From: Granulosicoccus antarcticus IMCC3135
GTDB taxonomy: Bacteria > Pseudomonadota > Gammaproteobacteria > Granulosicoccales > Granulosicoccaceae
Assembly (NCBI RefSeq): GCF_002215215.1
Contig: NZ_CP018632.1
Span: 3,592,501 to 3,656,500, forward strand
Direction: 5' to 3'
DNA length: 64,000 nt
Shown: piece by piece, positions 18,377-26,904 of the stretch
Layout: each line of letters begins with the position of its first letter
How positions within the stretch are numbered: position 1 is the stretch's first letter
Notes under the pieces: model-generated
The model's database searches: none
What the model was told of the DNA's origin: nothing
What the model saw: only the letters and a program-made list of their open reading frames with translations
Program-made: the position numbers and the translations under genes

Positions 18377-19822
18377 ATGATAGATACAATTAATTCAATC
18401 GAATGCCAGTTCATTGATGGCAAGTTTCAGGATGGGAGCGGCGAGCAAAAAATCGATGTGATCGATCCGGCCACGGGGCTGGCTTTTGCCTCCTTCAACG
18501 AGGCGGGAGCAGAAGATCTCGATCACGCACTCACTTCGTCGTTCGATGCTTTCAAGGCCTGGCGGATTGTATCTGCGCGAAAAAGACAAGATATTTTATT
18601 GCGGGCGGGCGATTTGATTCTGGAGCGCGCGGAAGAGATTGCTGTCGATCTAACTCGTGAATCCGGCAAGCCTCTGGCGGAGTCAAGAGTCGAAGTTGCA
18701 ACATCGGTTGAGATACTTAGGTTTTATGCCGAAGAAGCCAAGCGAATCTATGGGCGCACAGTCCCATCGGCGACTCCGGGTCTGGCGCAACGTGTGGTTC
18801 AGGAACCTGTTGGGCCAGTCATAGCCTTTGTTGCATGGAATTTTCCAGCTGTGAACTTCATGCGGAAAGTCGCAGCAGCGATTGCTGCCGGATGTTCGAT
18901 TATCATCAAGCCTTCAGAGGAAACGCCGGTAACCGGAGCCAGAATCGCAGGAGCGTTTCGCGATGCCGGGTTGCCCGACGGCGTGTTGAATGTCGTTTAT
19001 GGTTCGCCGGACGTAATTTCTCGGCATCTTTGTGCTTCATCCATACCACGTAAGCTGACATTTACTGGCAGCGTTGCGGTGGGTAGGCAACTCATCAAGC
19101 TTGCTTCAGAAAATCTCTTGCGCACAACGATGGAACTAGGCGGTCATGCGCCGTTCATCGTTTTCAAGGATGCCGATATAGATCTTGCAGCGAAACTGCT
19201 GATTGCCGGGAAGTTTCGCAATGGCGGACAAGTTTGCGTCGCACCGTCGCGGTTCCTTGTCCATAGCAGTATCCACAATACATTCGTTGGAAAAGTGATT
19301 GAACAAGCCGGCTCCGTTCGTGTGGGCCCCGGTTCGGATGAAACCACGACAATGGGGCCGCTAGCGAATGCTCGCAGAGTGGAGCAATGCACTCTTCTGG
19401 TGGACGATGCCCTTTCTAAAGGTGCAAAGGTCGCCTGGGCTGGAACGATTCCCGAGAGCGATGGATATTACTTTGCACCGACGATCCTGGAGGATGTTCC
19501 CGAGAATGCCCAAATCCTGATAGATGAGCCGTTTGGTCCTATTGCTCCGATTGTGTCATTTACCACCGCCGATGAAGCCTTTGAGATTGCGAACCGTTTG
19601 CCGTATGGCTTGGCTGCTTATGCCTTTACATCTGATCAGAAATTGATCCGCCGGATCGGAGAAGAAATGCAGGCGGGTATGACGGCAATCAATACACTTC
19701 AGGTTGCTGCGCCGGAAATGCCGTTTGTTGGATTAGGTTGGAGTGGCTGGGGATCCGACGGTGGCCCAGAGGGGTTGGCGGCGTTCTTGACGACACGTAT
19801 TGTCAACGAAGCAATCGTTTGA
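18377..19822 (+). CDS. NAD(P)-dependent aldehyde dehydrogenase
   Basis: Aldehyde dehydrogenase of 481 residues, complete. Catalytic Cys287 (NGGQVCVAPSR), general-base Glu253 (MELGGHAPF), Asn155 (AWNFP) and the nucleotide-binding FTGSVAVG motif are all present. The succinate-semialdehyde/lactaldehyde dehydrogenase branch is the closest by feel. Its substrate may be the aldehyde released by the neighbouring aldolase, or an aromatic aldehyde from the decarboxylase upstream; sequence alone does not decide. It lies 125 bases after the aldolase on the same strand and may have its own promoter. Confidence 0.88.
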   Translation: MIDTINSIECQFIDGKFQDGSGEQKIDVIDPATGLAFASFNEAGAEDLDHALTSSFDAFKAWRIVSARKRQDILLRAGDLILERAEEIAVDLTRESGKPLAESRVEVATSVEILRFYAEEAKRIYGRTVPSATPGLAQRVVQEPVGPVIAFVAWNFPAVNFMRKVAAAIAAGCSIIIKPSEETPVTGARIAGAFRDAGLPDGVLNVVYGSPDVISRHLCASSIPRKLTFTGSVAVGRQLIKLASENLLRTTMELGGHAPFIVFKDADIDLAAKLLIAGKFRNGGQVCVAPSRFLVHSSIHNTFVGKVIEQAGSVRVGPGSDETTTMGPLANARRVEQCTLLVDDALSKGAKVAWAGTIPESDGYYFAPTILEDVPENAQILIDEPFGPIAPIVSFTTADEAFEIANRLPYGLAAYAFTSDQKLIRRIGEEMQAGMTAINTLQVAAPEMPFVGLGWSGWGSDGGPEGLAAFLTTRIVNEAIV

Positions 19823-19863
19823 TACAGCCATTGTCCCTGCTACTGTTTTCAGACCGCTTCGGC

Positions 19864-20499
19864 TTATCGGGCACTGGCAGCCAGCAATACGCCGGCGCCG
19901 ATAAACAAGCCGCCGGTTGCCTTGTTGAACCATTGCAGACGACCCGGTTGCTGCCACCACTGTGATGTGCGATGTCCGAAACTGGCGTACAGCATAAGCA
20001 AGCTCATCTCGATAACTACAAAGGTTATTACGAACAGGCAGTACTGCGTGAACATATGACCATTGGTATCGATGAACTGAGGAAAGAGCGCTGTAAAGAA
20101 GACGATGGATTTGGGATTACTGGCACCCACCAGAAAGCCACTGAGCCAGTGACTCCAGCGTGATGGCGAATCAGTGGAAGGCGCAGCGGTGTCTGTACGA
20201 CCGTCAGAATCAATCGTTTTAGTCATCAGCGCACGTAATCCCAGATAGATCAGATACGCCGCACCACACCACTTGACGGTACTGAATGCCAGTTCGGAGC
20301 TGGCCAGGATTAGCCCAAGGCCACTGAACGACAGGGTGATTATGCAGACGATCGCGCAGGTGCTACCAATGACAGCATAAAGAGCTGCTTCCATGCCTAT
20401 GGTTATCGCCTTGCTAATGCCCAGTAGCACGCTGGGTCCTGGTGATGCTGTCAGTACCAACATGGCGAGCGCAAACATCAGCCAAGTCATTGGGTCCAT
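19864..20499 (-). CDS. LysE/RhtB-family exporter
   Basis: Inner-membrane amino-acid exporter family, 211 residues, about six hydrophobic segments. The N-terminal family signature LTASPGPSVLLGISKAITIG (residues 15-34) and the central FLVGASNPKSIVFFTALFPQF block are clear. The start at 20499 (MDPMTW) gives normal family length and places the signature correctly; the open frame extends 17 codons upstream without similarity. It is convergent with the aldehyde dehydrogenase gene and unrelated to it by function. Confidence 0.85.
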   Translation of the reverse strand: MDPMTWLMFALAMLVLTASPGPSVLLGISKAITIGMEAALYAVIGSTCAIVCIITLSFSGLGLILASSELAFSTVKWCGAAYLIYLGLRALMTKTIDSDGRTDTAAPSTDSPSRWSHWLSGFLVGASNPKSIVFFTALFPQFIDTNGHMFTQYCLFVITFVVIEMSLLMLYASFGHRTSQWWQQPGRLQWFNKATGGLFIGAGVLLAASAR

Positions 20500-20819
20500 A
20501 TGTGTAATTCTCAAAGATTGGTCAAAAGCAGGGCGCGCAGATCCTTTCAAAGGTCAGCCAGCAAACGGTTACGCGATCAGGCGCGATTCTGTCGTATTGA
20601 TCTATATGAATGCAAGCTTTACATCGGAGAATTTTCGTTGCATGCCGGGATCGGGATGGCGTCGGAAACAGTGGAAAATTACCAATCTCTGGGTTGATTT
20701 TTGATCGCTTAAAAGAGTAATAATCACGCCAGTGAACAAGACGGCCAGGCTGATCTCTTCACGCATGCCGTTATGCCTTAACGGTTCCAGTGGGCCAGTG
20801 TTCCAGAGACATCGTAATC

Positions 20820-22538
20820 ATGATCATGTACAAAATGGCGGACAGAGGCGGGAGTGACTACCCCGTCACAACAAGCAAGGTGAGTCTCGTTGCCGCTGCA
20901 GTAGCCATCCTGCTGGCTGCACCACTGGCGCAAGCGCAACCGGTGGTTACAGGGTCTGAAATATCCTGGCCGGACGATGGCTGGTATCAAGTTCAGAGCG
21001 CCGATGGGCTGACCAATATCTGTGAGGGCACTCGATCCTGCCAGGTTGAGCCAGGTTCCTACATCGTGATCAATCACACGACGGGTCAGCGCTTCACCCA
21101 TGTTCTGGTTCCCGAGGCGCCGATGGCGGAAGTCGTTTCGGTTGAAGGCAATACGATTTCATGGCCTGACGATGGTTGGTACCAGGTACAGTCGGCAAGC
21201 ACCTATGAGTCAATTTGCCAAGGCGGACTTTCGTGTACGGTGGATGACGGAGTCTATATTGTGATCAACCACACTACTGGCGAACGCTTTACCGACATTG
21301 TCGTTAACGGTGGAACTGAGATTGATGAGCCGCCGGTTTTATCTACCGTTGACCTGCTTGATATATCGCAAGATTTGATTGTCACGGCTGCCGGTTTCCA
21401 GCTCGACGAGCTTGCGGTGGTAGTAGACGATTTTGCGTTCATCATCGGACAACAAACAACGATCCAGTGGCCAGACAGTAGTTGGTACCAGGTGCAGAAT
21501 GCCGACACCTACGCATCAGTGTGTAATGGTGGGGCAGAATGCAATATTTTGCCCGGTAGCTATACGGTCATCAATCACTCAACCGGCGAACGTAGCCCGC
21601 TGCTCGTGCCTTATGTCAGCCCGGATGACCAAACTGAGGCGACCCAGCTGGAGAATACCTCTGCGACTTTCCCGCTGCCCCAGGATCCTGACAACATCAG
21701 CACGGAGTTGACAATAAAGCGAACGTACTACAGCTGTGAAAACGGTGGCAGTTTCGTACTGGAAAAAGGTAACGGGAATGAAGCTACCTTTACTGACTCA
21801 TTCGGAAGTGTTATCGGTGGAATATCCGATAAAAATGGCTATGTATTTGACCAATGTCGAATGAGCTTGCAGAACGGTCTGCTACCGGACGGAACCTATG
21901 AACTGAATGGCAATCTGCAAACCAATATCATCTACAGCTACGGTGACTCACAAAGCACAAACGTTTTTGATGAGTTTTCGATTATCGGAGATAACGGCGT
22001 AGAGTACCGAGCTAATGGACAGACAAAGGATACTGACGGCTACGACTTCAATTATCTGCGCAGCGCCACAATTGCCGACTTTCGGGAAAAGTTGCCTGGT
22101 GTTCCGACAGAGGAGACGATTTCCGATGTCACATTCAACTATGAGACCTTGAATAACACCACGGTTCTTGCCGCTCCCTGGAAGACACTTGAGGTCAATG
22201 GCATCGTTCGCAATGCGCAAACCGGCGATCAGAAAGTGACTATCACGACAGCGCCCGTATTGAGCTGGGGCTCTGAACCCTTCATGCCCTTCAACGGTTC
22301 AATAGCGATGTTGGCAGAAGATGGTAGTTCTCTGTATCAGAATGCCAACCCTTTTGTCGATCCTGAAGATTTCTGGGCGCTCTTTGCTGACTTTAACTAC
22401 ACAGCGGCAAATGGAGATCAGGCGCAACTGCAACAGGAAAGTTATTCCTTTCCATTCGGATACGGCGAGCTCAGTTGTTTTTATTACCGATCTGATCTGA
22501 CAGGAAGGCTCGATTGCCCTGATAATTATCTGCAATAG
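20820..22538 (+). CDS. Secreted protein with three WPDDGWYQVQ-type repeats
   Basis: Unrecognised protein of about 572 residues. After an N-terminal extension comes a signal-peptide-like stretch (SLVAAAVAILLAAPLAQAQP). Then come three repeats of about 50 residues, each with W-P-D-x-x-W-Y-Q-V-Q, a Cys pair, and Y-x-V-I-N-H-x-T-G-E/Q-R. The remaining 300 residues are Asp/Asn/Tyr-rich and beta-strand-like, with a few Cys. An exported, disulfide-containing beta protein is likely; function is unknown. Starts at 20790 (GTG), 20820, 20826 or 20835 are possible. A hairpin follows the stop. Confidence 0.7.
   Translation: MIMYKMADRGGSDYPVTTSKVSLVAAAVAILLAAPLAQAQPVVTGSEISWPDDGWYQVQSADGLTNICEGTRSCQVEPGSYIVINHTTGQRFTHVLVPEAPMAEVVSVEGNTISWPDDGWYQVQSASTYESICQGGLSCTVDDGVYIVINHTTGERFTDIVVNGGTEIDEPPVLSTVDLLDISQDLIVTAAGFQLDELAVVVDDFAFIIGQQTTIQWPDSSWYQVQNADTYASVCNGGAECNILPGSYTVINHSTGERSPLLVPYVSPDDQTEATQLENTSATFPLPQDPDNISTELTIKRTYYSCENGGSFVLEKGNGNEATFTDSFGSVIGGISDKNGYVFDQCRMSLQNGLLPDGTYELNGNLQTNIIYSYGDSQSTNVFDEFSIIGDNGVEYRANGQTKDTDGYDFNYLRSATIADFREKLPGVPTEETISDVTFNYETLNNTTVLAAPWKTLEVNGIVRNAQTGDQKVTITTAPVLSWGSEPFMPFNGSIAMLAEDGSSLYQNANPFVDPEDFWALFADFNYTAANGDQAQLQQESYSFPFGYGELSCFYYRSDLTGRLDCPDNYLQ
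20961..21110 (+). repeat. Internal protein repeat, copy 1
   Basis: Codes for a 50-residue unit beginning ISWPDDGWYQVQSA with Cys at its positions 21 and 27 and ending in the VINHTTGQRF block. It is closely similar to copy 2 and more distantly to copy 3. Strong similarity at the protein level suggests recent duplication of copies 1 and 2. Confidence 0.85.
21156..21305 (+). repeat. Internal protein repeat, copy 2
   Basis: Second unit, beginning ISWPDDGWYQVQSA, with the two Cys at the same positions as in copy 1 and the VINHTTGERF block. Confidence 0.85.
21462..21608 (+). repeat. Internal protein repeat, copy 3
   Basis: Third unit (IQWPDSSWYQVQNA ... VINHSTGER), separated from copy 2 by about 50 residues of non-repeat sequence. 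The Cys pair is retained. Confidence 0.82.
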
Positions 22539-22553
22539 CCGAGGCGCTATTCT

Positions 22554-22579
22554 CCCTGAATCGAAGTTGCGATTCAGGG
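22554..22579 (+). terminator. Hairpin after the repeat-protein gene
   Basis: CCCTGAATCG-AAGTTG-CGATTCAGGG forms a perfect 10-bp stem with a 6-base loop, 15 bases after the stop. It lacks a following T-run, so it may act as a weak or assisted terminator or as an mRNA 3'-end stabiliser. Confidence 0.55.
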
Positions 22580-22600
22580 GGAATCCGTCACAGACTCGCA

Positions 22601-22768
22601 GTGGCGTTTACAGATGAGGCTGTCTTGACCGGTGATAACCCTGAGAACCTGACGCTGGATCTGGCCTGCGAAAAAGTATTCGCAGCCAGTCAGAGAAAAG
22701 TTCTGACCCGGGGGGCATATGCCGAGTTGGAAGAGGAAGTTGCTGAAGGTCACAGGGACTTCTGGTGA
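22601..22768 (+). CDS. Possible small protein, 55 residues, unrecognised
   Basis: GTG-initiated frame (VAFTDEAVLTGDNPENLTLD...). Composition looks coding: charged, with a heptad-like EKVFAASQRKVL and AELEEEVAE. It has no convincing ribosome binding site and no recognised relative, so it may be the tail of a lost gene. A 67-residue frame on the opposite strand over the same bases looks less protein-like. Confidence 0.25.
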   Translation: MAFTDEAVLTGDNPENLTLDLACEKVFAASQRKVLTRGAYAELEEEVAEGHRDFW

Positions 22769-22811
22769 GATACGCGGAGCGTTGCAGCTCAGCCAGGTGC
22801 AGATCTGTCAA

Positions 22812-23654
22812 CTACTCTTCTTTTTTGCTTCCGCCTGCGCCTGCTCCTGAAGGCGGTTGAATCATCTTCATGTCGATGTCACGAAATTTCTGCACGTTCG
22901 GCAGCGCTACGTTGATGCGGTCCACTTCTTGTACATCGAATTGCATCTTGTCAAAGCGAATGTCCTCGAGGTGTCCACCGATGGTGTTGTCCTCGTTTTG
23001 AAAATGAAAATGCAAGCCCGGGATGCTGATGGTGCCAAGATAGGCGGGTGTGTAGATGCCGACGATGGTACCAACGGTATGCTCCAGGTTGTACATCTGT
23101 CGACTTCCCAGGTATTCGAAGAAGTCCACATTCTCATCTTCGACTCCGTGGGCGGAGGCCAGACGCGTAAACGAGAATTCGCCCTTCGCCTTGAATACGT
23201 GCAGAGTGTTGGCTGATGAGATATTGTCCAAAACCGCTTGTTCGAGCGCTTTGAAAGAGCTGATGTCCGTGATCGTGACAGTTCGGGTCGGTTCGAAGTT
23301 GATCATGGACATGTAAGGAGCTTGCAGATCATCTGGGGCAACTGTGGCGGTACCATCGGCGGCAATCGAGTACACGATTCCGTCAACGGCTGTCAGCTCG
23401 CCATTCAAGTGGTTGCTGACGCCAACACCCAGAGTGCCTAGTGATTTCATCTCGGCAGCCGTTATCTGGCCTTCATAGATGGTGTTCATCAGTGTCAGTG
23501 GCAGCCCGTACTGTTCGATGGCTTTCCTGTCGCCAGTGCTGGCAGTGATCTCTGCATGGTCGTCTGACTCATGTGCGGTGGCGTTTGCGCTAGAGAGTAG
23601 TGTGGCGATCGTACTAACGACTGCCAGTAGAGTGTGCCTGTGTTTGAGCATCAT
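22812..23654 (-). CDS. Acetolactate decarboxylase with signal peptide
   Basis: Zinc enzyme of 280 residues converting 2-acetolactate to acetoin. The family core is clear: GTLGVGVSNHLNGELTAVDG (residues 73-92, with the conserved Glu86), Arg164, and the zinc ligands His215 and His217 (PGLHFHF) and His228 (GGHLED). The first 26 residues form a signal peptide with cleavage near ANATA-HES, so the mature enzyme should be periplasmic or secreted, as in some Gram-positive AlsD proteins but unusual beside cytosolic BudA. No acetolactate synthase pair or budA-type regulator is adjacent. The C-terminus is a Gly/Lys/Glu-rich tail. Confidence 0.85.
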   Translation of the reverse strand: MMLKHRHTLLAVVSTIATLLSSANATAHESDDHAEITASTGDRKAIEQYGLPLTLMNTIYEGQITAAEMKSLGTLGVGVSNHLNGELTAVDGIVYSIAADGTATVAPDDLQAPYMSMINFEPTRTVTITDISSFKALEQAVLDNISSANTLHVFKAKGEFSFTRLASAHGVEDENVDFFEYLGSRQMYNLEHTVGTIVGIYTPAYLGTISIPGLHFHFQNEDNTIGGHLEDIRFDKMQFDVQEVDRINVALPNVQKFRDIDMKMIQPPSGAGAGGSKKEE

Positions 23655-23716
23655 GTGAGTTCTCGGATTGAGGTGATCGATGTGGGCGTGACGTTTGTGA
23701 TGAAGGCAGAACGTGC

Positions 23717-24328
23717 CTATCGAATCTCAGTGGCGAAATGCATGGCATCTTCCAGGCTTCCGGCCACGGCATCGTTCAGTAATGCACCTGTCTTTTGAGC
23801 GTAAGGTTGGGAGAAATGTATCTCCATCAGCGCCGCCTCGTTTTCCCAGCGCTCATAGACCATCAGGGTGTCGTCACTACCGTCGATGGTATACAGATCA
23901 AAGACGACGTTGCCCGGCTCCTGACGAGCCTGTTTGATGTGCTCGGCGAACTGTTCCAGCACTTGATCCCGGAAGCCTGCCCGCAGTTTGAAGATGAAGA
24001 ACACTGCAAACTCGTCGCTGCCGCCATCGGTATTGGCAGGCAGGGTGCTGGCTGGTGCCGTCTCGCCGAGGTTGAACTGCTCGACCTGAGTGCCGGAGCT
24101 TGCCAGAAACTCGAACAGTTGCTGTGTGTGCGGCATGGCAGCATGGGTATCCTGGTCCAGCAGGCGCTCGTAGGCAAAGAATGTGTTCGAATCCGCACGA
24201 GTGACGAAGAGCCTGGCTTGTTCGAAACCGGGTTCCTGTAATGCACCGGCACTGGCTATGGCGAACGATGCCTTGAAGCCGCTGACCTGCTCGGATGGTA
24301 CGGTGAATTTTATGACACGGTTGATCAT
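23717..24328 (-). CDS. Double antibiotic-biosynthesis-monooxygenase (ABM) domain protein
   Basis: Protein of 203 residues with two ferredoxin-like ABM-type halves. The second (residues about 105-200) is the more typical: FAVFFIFKLRAG, VFDLYTIDGSDDTLMVYERWENEAAL and HFSQPY. The first half repeats the pattern loosely (KFTVPSEQVSG, QARLFVTRADSNTFFAYERLLDQ). Such domains often degrade or oxidise small quinones, haem or aldehydes. The start at 24328 (MINRVIKF) begins the first domain; the open frame upstream has no domain-like sequence. It lies 60 bases upstream of the acetolactate decarboxylase on the same strand and could share its transcript. Confidence 0.68.
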   Translation of the reverse strand: MINRVIKFTVPSEQVSGFKASFAIASAGALQEPGFEQARLFVTRADSNTFFAYERLLDQDTHAAMPHTQQLFEFLASSGTQVEQFNLGETAPASTLPANTDGGSDEFAVFFIFKLRAGFRDQVLEQFAEHIKQARQEPGNVVFDLYTIDGSDDTLMVYERWENEAALMEIHFSQPYAQKTGALLNDAVAGSLEDAMHFATEIR

Positions 24329-24773
24329 GAGGGTATTCTCGAAGTGTTGGCAGTGGGTGACGTGAGTCTTGAACGGGTAGTGTCGCGGCGGGGCTTGTGC
24401 TGATTGTTGATCAAATGCCCGTTGTGATCTCATCTCCCATGGCACGTTGAGAGGCAGAGATGACCTGCGAGAAATACTATCGACATACCCAGTCAGGAGT
24501 AACCACGAACTACGGGATTCACTATCCCGAGAAACGAAAGAATCAAGCATCGACAGTGCGTATGGATGCGTAGGTGGAGCCGGTTATTTCGGTCTGCTAG
24601 CCTCGATATCAGAGAAATGAGCCCAAAGAACGCGAGGCTCCATGTGATCTTGATGCTGATTCCACTGATGAGCGGCAAGGGTCGCGAGGGGCACGGAACC
24701 CATGTCAACGACCACTCGGTCAATGATTCTCGGACTTCATAGGTACTGCGGTTTTTCCGGCGCAGTAATGACC
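24329..24773. other. Intergenic stretch with no supported gene
   Basis: About 445 bases between the ABM protein and a broken acetyltransferase gene. Frames up to about 115 codons are open on the minus strand but show no domain, no ribosome binding site and an unusual Arg/Leu/Ser-rich composition. I see nothing functional here; it may contain more of the decayed neighbourhood of the acetyltransferase remnant. Confidence 0.5.
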
Positions 24774-25092
24774 TCAGCGGCGCTCGTAGTGCACGCAGTC
24801 GAAAGGCCAGGCTTCGATGAGCCAAGTCGACATGCTCTCCCATAGAATTTTGTCAAGTTGGGCCCGGGATGCGATAACCCATGACTTCACCCTGGCGTCG
24901 TAGCCTTCTTCCTGGGACGGGTAAACATAGACAGCACCGACAATCTCGTCGCCATCAAGTACCGAAAATGCTGGACATCCACGCTTCATGGTCGCGCTCG
25001 TTGTGTTGCGGCCCGAGTGTCTCTAACCGAAAGTGCTCAGTTCCAAGCTCAAGTGGAATATCAAAATCATCCGGCACGAAGGGCGTGGTCAT
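24774..25092 (-). pseudogene. GNAT-family acetyltransferase, internally deleted
   Basis: Two overlapping minus-strand frames are the ends of one gene. The 5' part (from ATG 25092) gives the family start: RLETLGPQHNERDHEAWMSSI. The 3' part, in another frame, gives FSVLDGDEIVGAVYVYPSQ, DARVKSWVIASRAQLDK and the terminal AWPFDCVHYERR. The frames meet near 24975-24985. About 35-40 residues normally lying between are absent, and their loss causes the frameshift. Nothing intact remains of the acetyl-CoA site start, so the product should be inactive. Confidence 0.75.
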
Positions 25093-25351
25093 AAAGGTAT
25101 CCTGTCTCAGAAGAGTAAAATCGACATCACGTGTCACAGCAAAATAGTTTCAATTCTGCAAGCGTAAGCTCATCGTCATGTCCATACCCATTGTGCGGTG
25201 AACGCGATGCAGTTTAGCCCATACCGTACCATGCATTGAATTCGCAACGCAGGCCTCAATGACGCATGAATGAATTAGAGATTCGATGCCAGGACGATCG
25301 TCTTCTTGCATCAACATCGCCCTGAAGGAACTGAACGAGAGGAGAAGGACT

Positions 25352-25702
25352 GTGACAGCACAACTAAAAATCTGCGATGAAAATGCCGAGCACATAGGTA
25401 GGCCGATTTTCGACAAGATTATTCGCTCATTCCAGAATTCAGATCGTGAGGAGCTACTGCAGTACTTTCCCTACTTGCACGAATGGATGACAGTAGAGAT
25501 TTTTGACGAGGCAGTAGAAGTCCAGAACCGCCTGGGGAAATTGCTTTCAAGCAAATATTCAAGCCATTCAATAGAAAACGATAACCACGTGCTGGTCTGG
25601 AAGGTCAACTACGAGAACGATGAAAACACAGTGCATTGGAAGTTGTTTCTCATCGATAACCAAAATGAAGTTCTGGTCAACGGTTTTGCGTTCGACCGAT
25701 AA
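25352..25702 (+). CDS. Hypothetical protein, 116 residues
   Basis: Soluble, acidic protein with no domain I recognise. GTG at 25352 is preferred as start because GGAGAAGG lies just upstream; an ATG at 25286 would add 22 residues of less protein-like sequence. The C-terminal part alternates short hydrophobic strands (HVLVWKVNYE, VHWKLFLIDN, EVLVNGFAFDR), in the manner of a small alpha+beta fold. No co-transcribed neighbour is evident. Confidence 0.55.
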   Translation: MTAQLKICDENAEHIGRPIFDKIIRSFQNSDREELLQYFPYLHEWMTVEIFDEAVEVQNRLGKLLSSKYSSHSIENDNHVLVWKVNYENDENTVHWKLFLIDNQNEVLVNGFAFDR

Positions 25703-25856
25703 CCACCCCTGATTGATCTTCAGTCCGTTGAGAAGTCGCCGGTCAATTCAATAGCACATCTACAGGCAATTATCGCAATGTGATAGGCGAACCTTCTATG
25801 CCTGTATCATCTGTGGCTGTTATAGGGCTTAAGATTCTTCACTCAGGGATGGCACG

Positions 25857-26852
25857 ATGAGAGTTCCACTCAGTATTTTTCTTTTTGTTGCTTGCATGGG
25901 CACCGCCTATGCGGATGAGCTGCTCGGCGTTTCAACTATTGAGGTTGAGGGCGCTGGTTCTGGCCAAGCATTGTCATTATCGGTTTGGTATCCAGCAACA
26001 AGCGGAACTCCGGAAGAGATCGGCGGCAGCGCCGTATTCATGGGAGTGTCTGCAGTGCAAAATGCACCGATCGTCAGCGGAAAGCTCCCGCTTGTGCTCG
26101 TCTCACATGGTGGCCTGCGATCTGCTGACAACTCGGGGGCCTGGTTGGCTTCGGCATTGGCGCAGGCTGGCCGGATTGCCGTTGAGATCAATGGATTGCG
26201 CCCACATTCGGCAACGGAGGCGGTGGACGAGATCTGGCAACGTCCTGATGACATTAGCCGAGCACTGGATGCCATTCTGGAAAACGCTGATTACTCAGCG
26301 CGTGTGGACTTGCAGGACATCTCTGTCGTTGGGTATGCGCTGGGTGGTACGGCTGCGCTTGCACTGGCTGGCGGAGAGTTCGATGCGCCAAGCTTCATTC
26401 AATCTTGCGCTGACTCGCTCAAGAATCCCCCTGATTGCGCCTGGTACAACGCACAGAATGTATCGCTGGATACGGTTGATCAGGTTCAGCTAATTGCGCC
26501 TCGACGTGACACACGGGTAAAGCTTGCGGTAGCGATCAACCCTGAATACGCTGCTGCATTTTCGAATGGCGGTGACACCATTGAAGCGCAGTCGCTGCTT
26601 ATCAATCTGGGAAGGGATGAGCAGAGCAGCAGTGCTATTCAGACGAAGAAAGTCACTCACTCAGTCGCCCAGGAAGCAAACCTGTTTGATGGATTCGGTC
26701 TGTGCACACCAGCTGGGCCGACCATTCTTGTTGATGATGGAGGCAATCCCGACCTATGCGGCTATTCAAGAGAAGAGAGGGTGCTTGCTCATCTGGAAGT
26801 CGTGGATAAGGTCGAGTCGTTTCTTCTGTCAGTGAACGATAAAGGAGAATAG
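25857..26852 (+). CDS. Exported alpha/beta-hydrolase-fold protein lacking the nucleophile serine
   Basis: Dienelactone-hydrolase/PAF-acetylhydrolase-like protein of 331 residues with signal peptide (cleavage near AYA-DE, residue 19). Fold markers are LSVWYPATSG (41-50), the oxyanion-side LVLVSHGG (79-86) and the strand before the nucleophile elbow, SVVGYALGGTAAL. Where active members have G-x-S-x-G, this protein has Gly159-Tyr-Ala161-Leu-Gly163, so the nucleophile is Ala. Several Cys are present in the mature part. Either the protein is a non-catalytic binding member or it uses another residue; the rest of the frame is intact, so it is not an obvious pseudogene. Confidence 0.72.
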   Translation: MRVPLSIFLFVACMGTAYADELLGVSTIEVEGAGSGQALSLSVWYPATSGTPEEIGGSAVFMGVSAVQNAPIVSGKLPLVLVSHGGLRSADNSGAWLASALAQAGRIAVEINGLRPHSATEAVDEIWQRPDDISRALDAILENADYSARVDLQDISVVGYALGGTAALALAGGEFDAPSFIQSCADSLKNPPDCAWYNAQNVSLDTVDQVQLIAPRRDTRVKLAVAINPEYAAAFSNGGDTIEAQSLLINLGRDEQSSSAIQTKKVTHSVAQEANLFDGFGLCTPAGPTILVDDGGNPDLCGYSREERVLAHLEVVDKVESFLLSVNDKGE

Positions 26853-26904
26853 GTCACAGAATCAAACAGAACAGCACCGAGTTCATCCCTCCAGTACGGG
26901 TGTA

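Noticed and set aside
22608-22811. Minus-strand 67-residue open frame between the repeat protein and acetolactate decarboxylase genes
   Set aside because: Arg/Pro/Leu-rich composition typical of a shadow frame, no ribosome binding site and no recognisable domain; the opposite strand reads better.
24493-24843. Minus-strand 116-residue frame overlapping the acetyltransferase remnant
   Set aside because: No family likeness; Leu/Arg/Ser-rich without coherent secondary structure, and it overlaps a better supported pseudogene.
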